DNA of 15,947 nt from positions 1 through 15,947 of the forward strand of contig CAJTUY010000035.1 of NCBI GenBank assembly GCA_910579415.1, in the 5' to 3' direction. The notes beneath the pieces are model-generated. The model made no database searches. It had not been told where the DNA came from and was given only the letters and a program-made list of their open reading frames with translations. This document shows, one piece after another, positions 6,909-13,747 of the stretch. The position numbers and the translations under genes are program-made. Within the stretch, counting starts at the first letter, position 1, and every line of letters starts with the position of its first letter. This DNA is from an uncultured Clostridia bacterium (GTDB taxonomy: Bacteria > Bacillota > Clostridia > UBA1381).

Positions 6909-7667
6909 TTATCCATAAATAAGCGCTTTTACTTCCTTTAAATATTGATATTTATCGGCATTTTCAATATTCTCCGCACAAACCTTTCTAAGTCCCTTCA
7001 TACTCTGTTCAATGGGGACTATTGTATCTATATAGTTCAACAGAAAACCGGACAATATTAAAATAGTAGCGTTAACCTTCATATAACTTTGATTGCTTGT
7101 AGCATCTATAAGACGCTGAGTCATTATCATAAATGCCGTGTCTTTTTTAACGGGCATTAAATCCTCTATACGCTCTAAAAGCACCTGTTCAACTGTCGTA
7201 TTCGACCTTTTATGTAGTTTAATAAAATTCATGGCTTCGGGAACCAAATTTACTTCTATTTCGTTAGTTTCTTTGATTTGGTCTTTAATATCCACGTTAA
7301 AACTTTTAGCTTCGGCATAACACATAGATACCACTTCAAGAGTTGTGTCCATATCCGCAGCGCCATCGGCTACGCAGGAAAGGAGCGGCATGATAAATGA
7401 CAGCGCCACCTCCGCCGTCTGCTCATCGGTTAATTTATATGTTGTAACTCTGAAGAACCATAATAATGCTCTTGCCGCTCCGAGCGGGTCATCGTTCATT
7501 ACAACACACAATAGCCAGTTCAGCATATGTTCGATTGATATATCCTCAAAAATGCAGAAGCCATTTAAATAATCTGCCAGTTCTGTTGTCAGATTGAATT
7601 TTAGTATATGTGCCGGTTTTATCCTCCCTTTATTATGATTGTCCTTTGCTTTGAAAATAGCTTTCAT
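6909..7667 (-). CDS. Hypothetical protein, mostly helical, divergent from a Cro/C1-type regulator
   Basis: Encodes 252 residues that I do not recognise. It looks soluble and mostly alpha-helical, with amphipathic stretches, a short basic N-terminus (K-A-K-D-N-H-N-K-G-R) and no signal peptide or clear membrane segment. There is no obvious catalytic motif. The start at 7667 is supported by AAGAGGAG on the minus strand with 10 bases between. The gene is divergent from the regulator at 7870; its likely -35 box lies inside an operator-like palindrome, so that regulator probably represses it. Two tiny overlapping reading frames precede it on the same strand. The arrangement resembles small regulator/target modules of accessory or phage-derived origin, but the sequence alone does not show a toxin, antitoxin or phage function. 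Confidence 0.7.
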   Translation of the reverse strand: MKAIFKAKDNHNKGRIKPAHILKFNLTTELADYLNGFCIFEDISIEHMLNWLLCVVMNDDPLGAARALLWFFRVTTYKLTDEQTAEVALSFIMPLLSCVADGAADMDTTLEVVSMCYAEAKSFNVDIKDQIKETNEIEVNLVPEAMNFIKLHKRSNTTVEQVLLERIEDLMPVKKDTAFMIMTQRLIDATSNQSYMKVNATILILSGFLLNYIDTIVPIEQSMKGLRKVCAENIENADKYQYLKEVKALIYG

Positions 7668-7697
7668 AATTTTATCACTCCTCTTTTAATCTAAACC

Positions 7698-7732
7698 TTA
7701 GTTCATCGTTTTCATGTTTTACTGTTTTGCAT
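7698..7732 (-). other. Two tiny overlapping reading frames in the leader of the unknown gene
   Basis: On the minus strand, an ATG at 7732 opens a 6-residue frame (MQNSKT) that stops at 7712. Its AGAGGAGG site is 5 bases upstream, the best ribosome binding site in the region. Its stop overlaps the ATG at 7715 of a second, 5-residue frame (MKTMN) that stops at 7698. The 252-residue gene starts 30 bases later. They could form a translational leader, or be the remnant of a longer gene. Confidence 0.4.
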
Positions 7733-7759
7733 AAAAACCTCCTCTGAAAGTATAATATT

Positions 7760-7788
7760 ATAATAACATAATCGATACAGTATTTCAA
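7760..7788 (-). promoter_or_regulatory. Promoter of the unknown gene
   Basis: On the minus strand, TTGAAA at 7788-7783 and TATTAT at 7765-7760 are 17 bases apart; an overlapping TATAAT also exists with a 20-base spacer. The -35 box sits in the centre of the first operator-like palindrome (7777-7794). Confidence 0.55.
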
Positions 7789-7840
7789 GACTGTTTTTAC
7801 AGTATATTTTACATACTACAAAACAGTATGATAAGACTGT
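7777..7840. promoter_or_regulatory. Operator-like repeat cluster between the divergent genes
   Basis: Two near-identical 18-bp sites, ACAGTATTTCAAGACTGT at 7777-7794 and ACAGTATGATAAGACTGT at 7823-7840, each carry inverted ACAGT/ACTGT ends. A third, looser site (ACAGTAT ... ATACT) starts at 7799. The three ACAGTAT half sites start 22 and 24 bases apart, about two helical turns. Together they cover the -35 of the minus-strand gene and the region just before the regulator, as expected for an autoregulating Cro/C1-type repressor. A weak -10 for the regulator (TAAAAT at 7840-7845) abuts the last site. Confidence 0.65.
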
Positions 7841-7869
7841 AAAATAGGTATAGAAAGAAGGTGTGTATA

Positions 7870-8178
7870 TTGGATATTCATAGCAGACTGAATGAATTAT
7901 TAAAACAATCTGGAATATCAAGATATAGATTAGCAAAAATATGCGATATACCAGAGGAAACATTGACAGGCATATTTAAGCGTGGGAATACACCGACTTT
8001 TGCAACTCTTGAAACTATATGTCAAGGTTTAGGCATTACTCTTGCACAGTTCTTTGCGGAAAACAATATGATTGAAATGTCTCCCGATATGAAAGAATTT
8101 TATGATGAATGGAAATTCCTCACAAATGAGCAGAAAAGTTTAACCATTCAAGTAATGAAGCAAATGCGCTCAAAATAA
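7870..8178 (+). CDS. Cro/C1-type helix-turn-helix (XRE family) regulator
   Basis: Encodes 102 residues. The first 65 form a compact XRE DNA-binding domain: R-Y-R-L-A-K-I-C-D-I-P is the first helix of the helix-turn-helix and E-T-L-T-G-I-F the recognition helix, followed by P-T-F-A-T-L-E-T-I and G-I-T-L-A-Q-F-F, typical of the family. The last 35 residues are a charged helical tail, perhaps for dimerisation. The TTG at 7870 is chosen because AAGGTG lies 6 bases upstream; a GTG at 7861 in the same frame has its only possible site directly adjoining. It is divergent from the unknown gene at 7667 and probably controls it and itself through the ACAGTAT sites. The local sequence appears more AT-rich than the neighbouring genes, consistent with acquisition (by eye only). 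Confidence 0.85.
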   Translation: MDIHSRLNELLKQSGISRYRLAKICDIPEETLTGIFKRGNTPTFATLETICQGLGITLAQFFAENNMIEMSPDMKEFYDEWKFLTNEQKSLTIQVMKQMRSK

Positions 8179-8191
8179 TAAACTATCCAAC

Positions 8192-8214
8192 AAGAGGGGA
8201 AATCCTCTTTTTTT
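8192..8214 (+). terminator. Terminator of the XRE-family regulator gene
   Basis: AAGAGG at 8192-8197 pairs with CCTCTT at 8204-8209 across a 6-base loop, followed by a run of T to 8214, starting 14 bases after the stop. Between this and the tRNA terminator (8215-8352) I see no gene. Confidence 0.8.
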
Positions 8215-8352
8215 GTTACACAAATTTATTTTGACTTTTAGGTTAAATATATGTTTATTATTTTTATCCCATAAATTGCTTGATTTTAAGACATTTGGGG
8301 CAGATGTTAAGATTTTCAGTCAGTCCAATGCGCAGGCGTGTTTTTATGTAAT

Positions 8353-8382
8353 AAAAATGCGGCAAGCCATAAGACTTGCCGC
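8353..8382 (-). terminator. Terminator of the tRNA gene
   Basis: GCGGCAAG at 8359-8366 and CTTGCCGC at 8375-8382 form a perfect 8-bp stem with an 8-base loop. On the minus strand it is followed by ATTTTT at 8358-8353, just 4 bases past the CCA end of the tRNA. Confidence 0.85.
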
Positions 8383-8386
8383 GACA

Positions 8387-8462
<76 letters not shown>

Positions 8463-8501
8463 ATATATTTAATAATTGCACCTCAATAAAGGTACTTGAT
8501 T

Positions 8502-8530
8502 ATTATAGCACAAAAATACAAGACTGTCAA
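8502..8530 (-). promoter_or_regulatory. Consensus promoter of the initiator tRNA
   Basis: On the minus strand, TTGACA at 8530-8525 and TATAAT at 8507-8502 are exactly 17 bases apart, a perfect sigma-A promoter about 40 bases before the mature tRNA 5' end, as expected for a highly expressed stable RNA. Confidence 0.9.
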
Positions 8531-8613
8531 GTATTTTCATAAAAAACCTTTCCCCAAATTTTGACAAAACATTTCTGACACTGCGCTTGCCGCATTTCTA
8601 AATTTATTTACTA

Positions 8614-8642
8614 TTGTTTTTATCAGCGATTTGGTATATAAT
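8614..8642 (+). promoter_or_regulatory. Promoter of gtrA-like gene and yifB
   Basis: TTGTTT at 8614-8619 and TATAAT at 8637-8642 are 17 bases apart, 35 bases before the start at 8677. The 8463-8676 gap otherwise holds only the divergent tRNA promoter. Confidence 0.65.
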
Positions 8643-8676
8643 ATGATTATGTATATACAATAAGGAGAAAATAAAC

Positions 8677-9174
8677 ATGACACATTTTCTATCTGATGTG
8701 CGCATATGGCTGAGCTATCGTCTTTCGCCCAAAACAATGCGCGCCGTACGTCCGTTTCTAACGGTTCAATTTGTCATTTTTATGCTCATGGGAATTATAA
8801 ATACAGCTGTGTCTGTCGGTACGGCAATAACGCTTGATTTTCTTAATACCATCATATTGCCTTCTGACAGTCTGATTACCATGTTTATTGCGCATACACG
8901 TCTTAATTTCATAATAGGTTATGCCATAAGTCTTATAAGCTCATTTTTCCTTAATTCCAGATTTACATTTCATCAGCGGCCTACATGGAAAAATTTTTTG
9001 AAATTCCCCGTAAGCTATATACCTAATTTTGTATTTCAATACCTTATGGTATTTATTTTTACTATGCTCAACTGGAGGACAACCATTGCTTATATTTGCG
9101 CGGCTCTGCTTGGCACGCCTGTTACCTTCGCCGCAATGAAGCTGATTGTTTTCCGACGCAAAAAAAGAAAATGA
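8677..9174 (+). CDS. GtrA family membrane protein
   Basis: Encodes 165 residues with four hydrophobic helices at roughly residues 28-53, 68-92, 108-130 and 135-155. The family signature is present: a first helix ending in G-I-I-N-T, and S-F-F-L-N-S-R-F-T-F at about 91-100, followed by a cytosolic loop and a basic C-terminus. GtrA proteins are thought to move or present undecaprenyl-phosphate-linked sugars for glycosylation of cell-surface polymers; the substrate here is unknown. A ribosome binding site AAGGAGA sits 8 bases before the ATG. The stop codon lies inside the ribosome binding site of yifB, so the two are likely translated from one mRNA. A glycosyltransferase partner is usual for this family but none is in the window. 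Confidence 0.85.
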   Translation: MTHFLSDVRIWLSYRLSPKTMRAVRPFLTVQFVIFMLMGIINTAVSVGTAITLDFLNTIILPSDSLITMFIAHTRLNFIIGYAISLISSFFLNSRFTFHQRPTWKNFLKFPVSYIPNFVFQYLMVFIFTMLNWRTTIAYICAALLGTPVTFAAMKLIVFRRKKRK

Positions 9175-9184
9175 GGTGAGATTT

Positions 9185-10717
9185 ATGCTGTCGCATATTT
9201 ATTCCTGCGGTCTTTCAGGAATTGACGGTTTTCAGGTATGCGTTGAAACCGATATTTCAAACGGTATGCCCAATTTTGATATAGTAGGTCTTCCCGATGC
9301 TGCTGTTAAAGAAGCAAAAGAAAGAATACGTTCGGCTATAAAAAATACAGGCTTCCGCTTTCCTGCGAAACGCGTTGTTATAAATCTTGCGCCCGCATCG
9401 CAGCGCAAGGAAGGTTCAGGCTATGACCTGCCAATGGCTCTGTCTATACTGACAGCCACCGAACAGTTATATCCTGACGAGCCTGACCAATGCGCTTTTT
9501 TCGGTGAACTGTCGCTTGACGGCTCTGTTCAGCCTATAAACGGAATACTCCCAATGACCATTTCCGCGTACAGGCAGGGCGCTAAAAATATTTTCGTTCC
9601 TGCCGAAAATGCAGATGAAGCGGCAGTAATTGACGATATAAACGTATACCCAGTACATTCACTCAATGAACTTTGCAATCATTTATGCGGAAATGAAGAA
9701 ATTCCCGTACACAAGGTAAATCTTGACGATTATTTTGCTTCAAGCGCGGCAAATGCGCTCGATTTCTGCGATGTAAAAGGACAGGAAAATGTGAAGCGCG
9801 CATTAGAAATCGCAGCGGCAGGAAATCATAATGTACTGCTTATAGGCAGTCCGGGTACAGGCAAAACAATGCTGGCTCAGCGTATGCCGAGCATACTCCC
9901 CGACCTCACCTTTGATGAAGCGCTGGAGGTGACAAAAATACATTCAATAGCAGGGCTTCTCACAAAGGATGAGCCGCTCATTACGCATCGTCCCTTCCGC
10001 AATCCGCACCATACAATATCCGCATCGGGACTGTCCGGCGGCGGTTCTACACCGCGTCCGGGCGAACTATCACTCGCGCATAACGGTATACTATTTCTTG
10101 ACGAGCTTCCCGAATTTCACCGTGATTCTCTTGAAATACTCCGTCAACCGCTTGAAGACGGCAAAGTAACAATAACGCGCGTTAAAGCGACACTTACATA
10201 TCCCTGCAATATAATGCTTATTGCCAGTATGAACCCCTGCAAATGCGGTTATTTTGGTGACAGCCGTCATCAGTGTACCTGCTCTCCGTTACAGGTTAAC
10301 AAATACCGAAGCAAAATTTCAGGACCTCTTTTAGACAGAATTGATATTCAGGTTGAAGTATCAAATGTTGATTACAAGGATTTAAGCTCAACTGAAAAAT
10401 CAGAAACAAGCGCGGAAATAAAAAAGCGCGTAAACCGTACACGCAAAATTCAGCTTGAAAGATATAAAGGCTTAAATATCTACTCCAATTCACAGCTTGA
10501 CGCAGGTATGCTTCAAAAATTCTGTCCGTTAGGCGATGAAGAAAACGCTATTTTAAAAGCAGCATTCGATAATCTTGGTTTAAGTGCGCGTGTGCACAGC
10601 AGAATATTAAAGGTTGCACGTACAATAGCTGACCTTGAACAATCAGAGAGAATTACTGCCGCGCATATCGCTGAAGCGATACAGTACCGCAGTCTTGACA
10701 GAAAATATTTTGAATAG
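9185..10717 (+). CDS. YifB/ComM-type AAA+ ATPase (magnesium chelatase-like)
   Basis: Encodes 510 residues in the three-domain YifB/ComM layout. Residues 1-170 are the Lon-protease-like N domain (V-G-L-P-D-A-A-V, then L-A-P-A-S-Q-R-K-E-G). Residues 195-390 are the AAA+ core, with Walker A G-S-P-G-T-G-K-T at 221-228, Walker B I-L-F-L-D-E at 302-307, the cysteine cluster N-P-C-K-C-G-Y-F-G-D around 350-359 with a second C-x-C at 364-366, and G-P-L-L-D-R-I-D at 380-387. The rest is the Mg-chelatase C-terminal domain. ComM is a hexameric helicase that drives branch migration during integration of transformed DNA in Gram-negative bacteria; the role in Clostridia is less clear. The ATG at 9185 is preferred, with GAGGTGAG just before it; an ATG at 9146 lies inside the upstream gene. 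It is probably cotranscribed with the GtrA gene. Confidence 0.93.
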   Translation: MLSHIYSCGLSGIDGFQVCVETDISNGMPNFDIVGLPDAAVKEAKERIRSAIKNTGFRFPAKRVVINLAPASQRKEGSGYDLPMALSILTATEQLYPDEPDQCAFFGELSLDGSVQPINGILPMTISAYRQGAKNIFVPAENADEAAVIDDINVYPVHSLNELCNHLCGNEEIPVHKVNLDDYFASSAANALDFCDVKGQENVKRALEIAAAGNHNVLLIGSPGTGKTMLAQRMPSILPDLTFDEALEVTKIHSIAGLLTKDEPLITHRPFRNPHHTISASGLSGGGSTPRPGELSLAHNGILFLDELPEFHRDSLEILRQPLEDGKVTITRVKATLTYPCNIMLIASMNPCKCGYFGDSRHQCTCSPLQVNKYRSKISGPLLDRIDIQVEVSNVDYKDLSSTEKSETSAEIKKRVNRTRKIQLERYKGLNIYSNSQLDAGMLQKFCPLGDEENAILKAAFDNLGLSARVHSRILKVARTIADLEQSERITAAHIAEAIQYRSLDRKYFE

Positions 10718-10718
10718 A

Positions 10719-10751
10719 AAAACAGGCATTTGTAATACAAATGCCTGTTTT
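10719..10751. terminator. Bidirectional terminator between yifB and the MATE gene
   Basis: A perfect 14-bp stem (10719-10732 and 10738-10751) with a 5-base loop has AAAA on one flank and TTTT on the other, so it works on both strands. It begins 1 base after the yifB stop and ends 2 bases before the MATE stop. Confidence 0.9.
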
Positions 10752-10753
10752 AA

Positions 10754-12136
10754 TTATATACCTGCCGATATTTTTTCGTGCATTTCACGTTCGGTATGCT
10801 GCCTGAACAGTTTTACAAGCAAAGGAATACCTATAAGCAATGCTATAGCAGTAGTCAGTAAATCTGCCGCCATCTGTACGTGCAGCAAACCTGTAAGCTG
10901 CCAGAAGTAATTGAATATATAAAGCAGCGGAATGTAGAACAAACACTGTCTGCCCAGATTTACTATCATCGCGCGGAGCGCCTCGCCCGTTGCCTGAAAT
11001 GTTGACATCATTGTCATCTGTATCGCCATAAACGGTACTGCCCATGCCTGAGCGCTCAGAAACTGCACGCCAATATGTATTATTTCATCACTGCTTGTAA
11101 ATGCGCCCATAAATGATTTCGCCAAAAATGTAAATGGAATAATAAATACTACGCATGCAACAGTTCCTGTTACCGCTGTAAATTTAAACGCGCTGAGCAT
11201 ACGCTTATTATTCCCTGCACCGTAATTATATCCTGCAAACGGCATATATCCTGAAACATACCCCATAACAATCATAAATACCATTGTAATCATTTTTGAG
11301 GCGACTCCGTAAGCCGATATGACATTATCGCCATACTGCGCAGCGAGGTTATTAAACATTACCAAAGCAAGACTTGTAGCCATTTGTGAAATTGAAGTCG
11401 GCAGCCCTATTTTTAGAACCTCACTTAAAACACGGGCGGTTGGCTTAAAATCACGCAGCTTAATCGAAAGCAGTGTATTACCTTTTACATATACAGCTAT
11501 ATAGTATATTACAGCAACAAAATTACCTATCATAGTAGCCCATGCCGCACCTGCAACGCCCTGACCTAATACCAGTATAAATATCGGGTCAAGTACAATA
11601 TTAAGCACAGTACCGATAATCATACCGATAACAGCTTCTTTGACCTTACCCTCTGCACGGAGCATAGACGGTAAAACCACCTGCAATATCATTATAAAAG
11701 ATAAACCTACAACAATTGATAAATACTCACCGGTAGGTCCGATATTCGCCTCACTTGTTCCAAGCATATGTAATATCGGCGTTTTAAATATAAAGAACAG
11801 AATAGTTAAAATAATTGTGGTAATAAGCGAAACATATACAGAAACCGAGCTTGTTTTCTTTACTTCTTCATATTTACCCGCTCCCAGACATCGTGATATA
11901 TACGATGGCGCACCGTTTCCGAACATATTCCCTACCGCCTGTAATATCATAAATACAGGGAACGCAAGCGATATGGCTCCAAGCTGAACAGGGTCATCAA
12001 GCAGTCCGATAAAATATGTATCGGTTATATTATATAAAATTGATATAATCGTACTTAACACCGTAGGTATGGACAGCTTTAAAATCGCCTTTGATACCGG
12101 TGTCTTTTCCATAAGCTCAAAATTTGTGTTTCCCAA
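10754..12136 (-). CDS. MATE family multidrug/toxin efflux transporter
   Basis: Encodes 460 residues, normal for a MATE exporter, with about 12 hydrophobic helices in two homologous halves. The N-terminal half opens with K-A-I-L-K-L-S-I-P-T-V-L-S and N-I-T-D-T-Y-F-I-G, and carries G-N-G-A-P-S-Y-I-S-R near residues 73-82. The second half has L-P-T-S-I-S-Q-M and the family's P-F-A-G-Y-N-Y-G-A-G at about 302-311. Such proteins expel cationic drugs, dyes or metabolites using Na+ or H+ gradients; the substrate cannot be predicted. The start is TTG at 12134-12136, with AGGAGG 7 bases upstream; the next in-frame ATG, 8 codons in, lacks a site. It is a single-gene unit with its own promoter and a terminator shared with yifB. 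Confidence 0.92.
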   Translation of the reverse strand: MGNTNFELMEKTPVSKAILKLSIPTVLSTIISILYNITDTYFIGLLDDPVQLGAISLAFPVFMILQAVGNMFGNGAPSYISRCLGAGKYEEVKKTSSVSVYVSLITTIILTILFFIFKTPILHMLGTSEANIGPTGEYLSIVVGLSFIMILQVVLPSMLRAEGKVKEAVIGMIIGTVLNIVLDPIFILVLGQGVAGAAWATMIGNFVAVIYYIAVYVKGNTLLSIKLRDFKPTARVLSEVLKIGLPTSISQMATSLALVMFNNLAAQYGDNVISAYGVASKMITMVFMIVMGYVSGYMPFAGYNYGAGNNKRMLSAFKFTAVTGTVACVVFIIPFTFLAKSFMGAFTSSDEIIHIGVQFLSAQAWAVPFMAIQMTMMSTFQATGEALRAMIVNLGRQCLFYIPLLYIFNYFWQLTGLLHVQMAADLLTTAIALLIGIPLLVKLFRQHTEREMHEKISAGI

Positions 12137-12230
12137 AAAAACTCCTCCTTTAATTTGATTTTCTTACAAAAAAATATACTATAACCAATGACATCGGCAT
12201 TGCTTAATAGTAAAGATAGGTTTGTAATGT

Positions 12231-12259
12231 ATTTTACATATGTTTGGCATACTTGTCAA
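12231..12259 (-). promoter_or_regulatory. Promoter of the MATE gene
   Basis: On the minus strand, TTGACA at 12259-12254 and TAAAAT at 12236-12231 are 17 bases apart. It lies about 95 bases before the TTG start and just past the terminator of the ribosomal operon, so the exporter is transcribed separately. Confidence 0.75.
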
Positions 12260-12296
12260 CAATTTATTTATGAACAATTTGTGAACTTTATTGCAA

Positions 12297-12323
12297 CAAA
12301 AAAACCGCTGCATTTTGCAGCGG
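12297..12323 (-). terminator. Terminator of the alpha ribosomal operon
   Basis: CCGCTGCA at 12305-12312 and TGCAGCGG at 12316-12323 form an 8-bp stem with a very short loop. On the minus strand it is followed by a run of T from 12304 to 12297. It lies 10 bases past the rplQ stop. Confidence 0.9.
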
Positions 12324-12333
12324 CTTTTCAGAA

Positions 12334-12678
12334 TTAGTCTACCAATTCAAGAATAGCCATAGGCGCGCTGTCACCACGACGCGGACCTAACTGATAAATT
12401 CTTGTATATCCGCCGTTTCTTTCAGCGTATTTAGGAGCAATTTCAGAGAAAACCTTTGTTACAACGTCTTCTTTTGTGATAAACTCCAACGCCTGACGAC
12501 GAGAATGCAATGTATTTGCCTTGCCAAGAGTAATCATTTTTTCAGCTAAACTCTGAGTTTCTTTTGCTCTTGTCAAAGTAGTTTCAATTCTGCCCGTTTC
12601 CAAAAAGCTTGTTACAAGATTGCGAAGCATAGCTTTTCTCTGGTCTGTTGGGCGATTTAACTTTCTTGTTCCCGGCAT
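12334..12678 (-). CDS. rplQ: 50S ribosomal protein L17
   Basis: Encodes 114 residues, slightly shorter than the 120 or so of Bacillus L17. The N-terminus P-G-T-R-K-L-N-R-P-T-D-Q-R-K-A-M-L-R-N-L is the family signature, followed by E-T-G-R-I-E-T-T and A-K-E-T-Q-S-L-A-E-K-M, which contact 23S rRNA. The C-terminus Y-x-R-I-Y-Q-L-G-P-R-R-G-D-x-A is also typical. AGGAGG lies 8 bases upstream of the ATG. It is the last gene of the operon, 16 bases after rpoA. The usual clostridial follow-on genes (ECF transporter ATPases, truA, rplM, rpsI) are absent here; a terminator and the MATE gene follow instead. Confidence 0.98.
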   Translation of the reverse strand: MPGTRKLNRPTDQRKAMLRNLVTSFLETGRIETTLTRAKETQSLAEKMITLGKANTLHSRRQALEFITKEDVVTKVFSEIAPKYAERNGGYTRIYQLGPRRGDSAPMAILELVD

Positions 12679-12694
12679 AACCGTTACCTCCTAT

Positions 12695-13645
12695 TTAATC
12701 TTCTTCTCTTTTAAGGTAAAGACCTAAACCATTCAATTTGTTTATGACTTCTTCAAGCGACTTTCTGCCGAGATTTCTTACCTTCATCATGTCCTCTTCA
12801 GACTTATTGGTAAGGTCTTCAACAGTGTTAATTCCTGCGCGCTTCAAGCAGTTATATGAACGTACTGACAAATCAAGCTCTTCAATCGTCATTTCAAGAA
12901 CCTTTTCTTTCTTGTTCTCTTCCTTTTCGACAATGATTTCAGCATTTTTAGCATCGTCTGAAAGGTCAACGAACAATGAAAGCAGGTCGTTCATAATCTT
13001 AGCAGCCAAAGACACTGCTTCATCAGGCTTTATAGTACCGTTTGTCCACAGCTCAACTGCCAATTCCTCTCTGTCTGTATACTGACCTATATGAGTGTTT
13101 TCAACAGTGTAATTAACCTTTGTTACCGGAGTGTAGATAGAATCCACAGGAATTACACCGATAATCGGCTGCATTGCCTGCTTGTTCTTTTCTGCACTCA
13201 CATAGCCTCTGCCTTTTGAAAGAGTAATTTCAACATAAAGGTTAGCGTCTTCATTAAGCGTTGCAATATGCAAATCGGGATTTATAATCTCGACATCATC
13301 ATCACGCTTAATATCTCCTGCTGTAATTTCCTGCGCACCCTTTGCTTCAATGTAAACAGTCTTGGGAAGGTCACCGTGAATTTTAAGAGCAAGCTTCTTT
13401 ATATTAAGAATAAGCTCTGTAACATCTTCCGTAACTCCGGGCATTGTAGAAAATTCATGCTGTATACCTTCAATTTTGATTGAAGTTGCAGCCGCACCGG
13501 GAAGTGACGAAAGTAAAATTCTGCGAAGTGAATTTCCAAGCGTAGTACCGTAGCCGCGCTCAAGCGGAGATACGACAAATTTGCCGTACTTTCCGTCCTC
13601 ACTCATTTCAACACATTCTATATTAGGCTTTTCCATTTCTATCAT
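12695..13645 (-). CDS. rpoA: DNA-directed RNA polymerase subunit alpha
   Basis: Encodes 316 residues, the standard length. The N-terminal domain (about 1-230) has the dimerisation and assembly motifs, including E-R-G-Y-G-T-T-L-G-N-S-L-R-R-I-L-L-S-S-L at 29-48 and M-P-G-V-x-E-D-V near 68-75. A charged linker (about 235-250) leads to the C-terminal domain that reads UP elements and activators: L-S-V-R-S-Y-N-C-L-K at 259-268, with Arg262 equivalent to E. coli Arg265, and N-L-G-R-K-S-L at 291-297. The ATG is 8 bases from AAGGAGG. The gene sits between rpsD and rplQ; the 102-base gap after rpsD is longer than others in the operon. Confidence 0.99.
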   Translation of the reverse strand: MIEMEKPNIECVEMSEDGKYGKFVVSPLERGYGTTLGNSLRRILLSSLPGAAATSIKIEGIQHEFSTMPGVTEDVTELILNIKKLALKIHGDLPKTVYIEAKGAQEITAGDIKRDDDVEIINPDLHIATLNEDANLYVEITLSKGRGYVSAEKNKQAMQPIIGVIPVDSIYTPVTKVNYTVENTHIGQYTDREELAVELWTNGTIKPDEAVSLAAKIMNDLLSLFVDLSDDAKNAEIIVEKEENKKEKVLEMTIEELDLSVRSYNCLKRAGINTVEDLTNKSEEDMMKVRNLGRKSLEEVINKLNGLGLYLKREED

Positions 13646-13747
13646 TTCAGAACCCTCCTTTTTAATCTGAGGTTATCACGAAGCACACCTACTTCGTAAA
13701 TACTCGTAACAACATATATATATCCACTTACCGAGGGTAACATATAA
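13646..13747 (-). promoter_or_regulatory. rpsD-rpoA spacer with small hairpins
   Basis: The 102-base spacer on the minus strand contains ACGAAG and CTTCGT arms around an 8-base loop (between 13676 and 13699) and a smaller TTACC/GGTAA hairpin next to the rpsD stop. There is no T-tract, so these are more likely mRNA processing or stability elements than terminators. No consensus promoter is seen. Confidence 0.35.

Noticed and set aside
7712..7963. Minus-strand open frame of 83 codons ending in the MQNSKT segment.
   Set aside because: It is antisense to the regulator's start and crosses the operator region; only the last six codons have a proper ribosome binding site.
6653..8365. The 12-base direct repeat AAAATGCGGCAA at 6653-6664 and 8354-8365 flanks the regulator/unknown-gene module and lies next to the tRNA 3' end, like attachment sites of an integrated island.
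   Set aside because: Both copies are the T-tract and first arm of minus-strand terminator-like hairpins, which explains the similarity. No integrase is present, and the tRNA 3' end itself is not duplicated.
9146..9184. Upstream ATG extending the YifB-type protein by 13 residues.
   Set aside because: It lies within the GtrA gene without a binding site; the ATG at 9185 has GAGGTGAG and matches the conserved family N-terminus.
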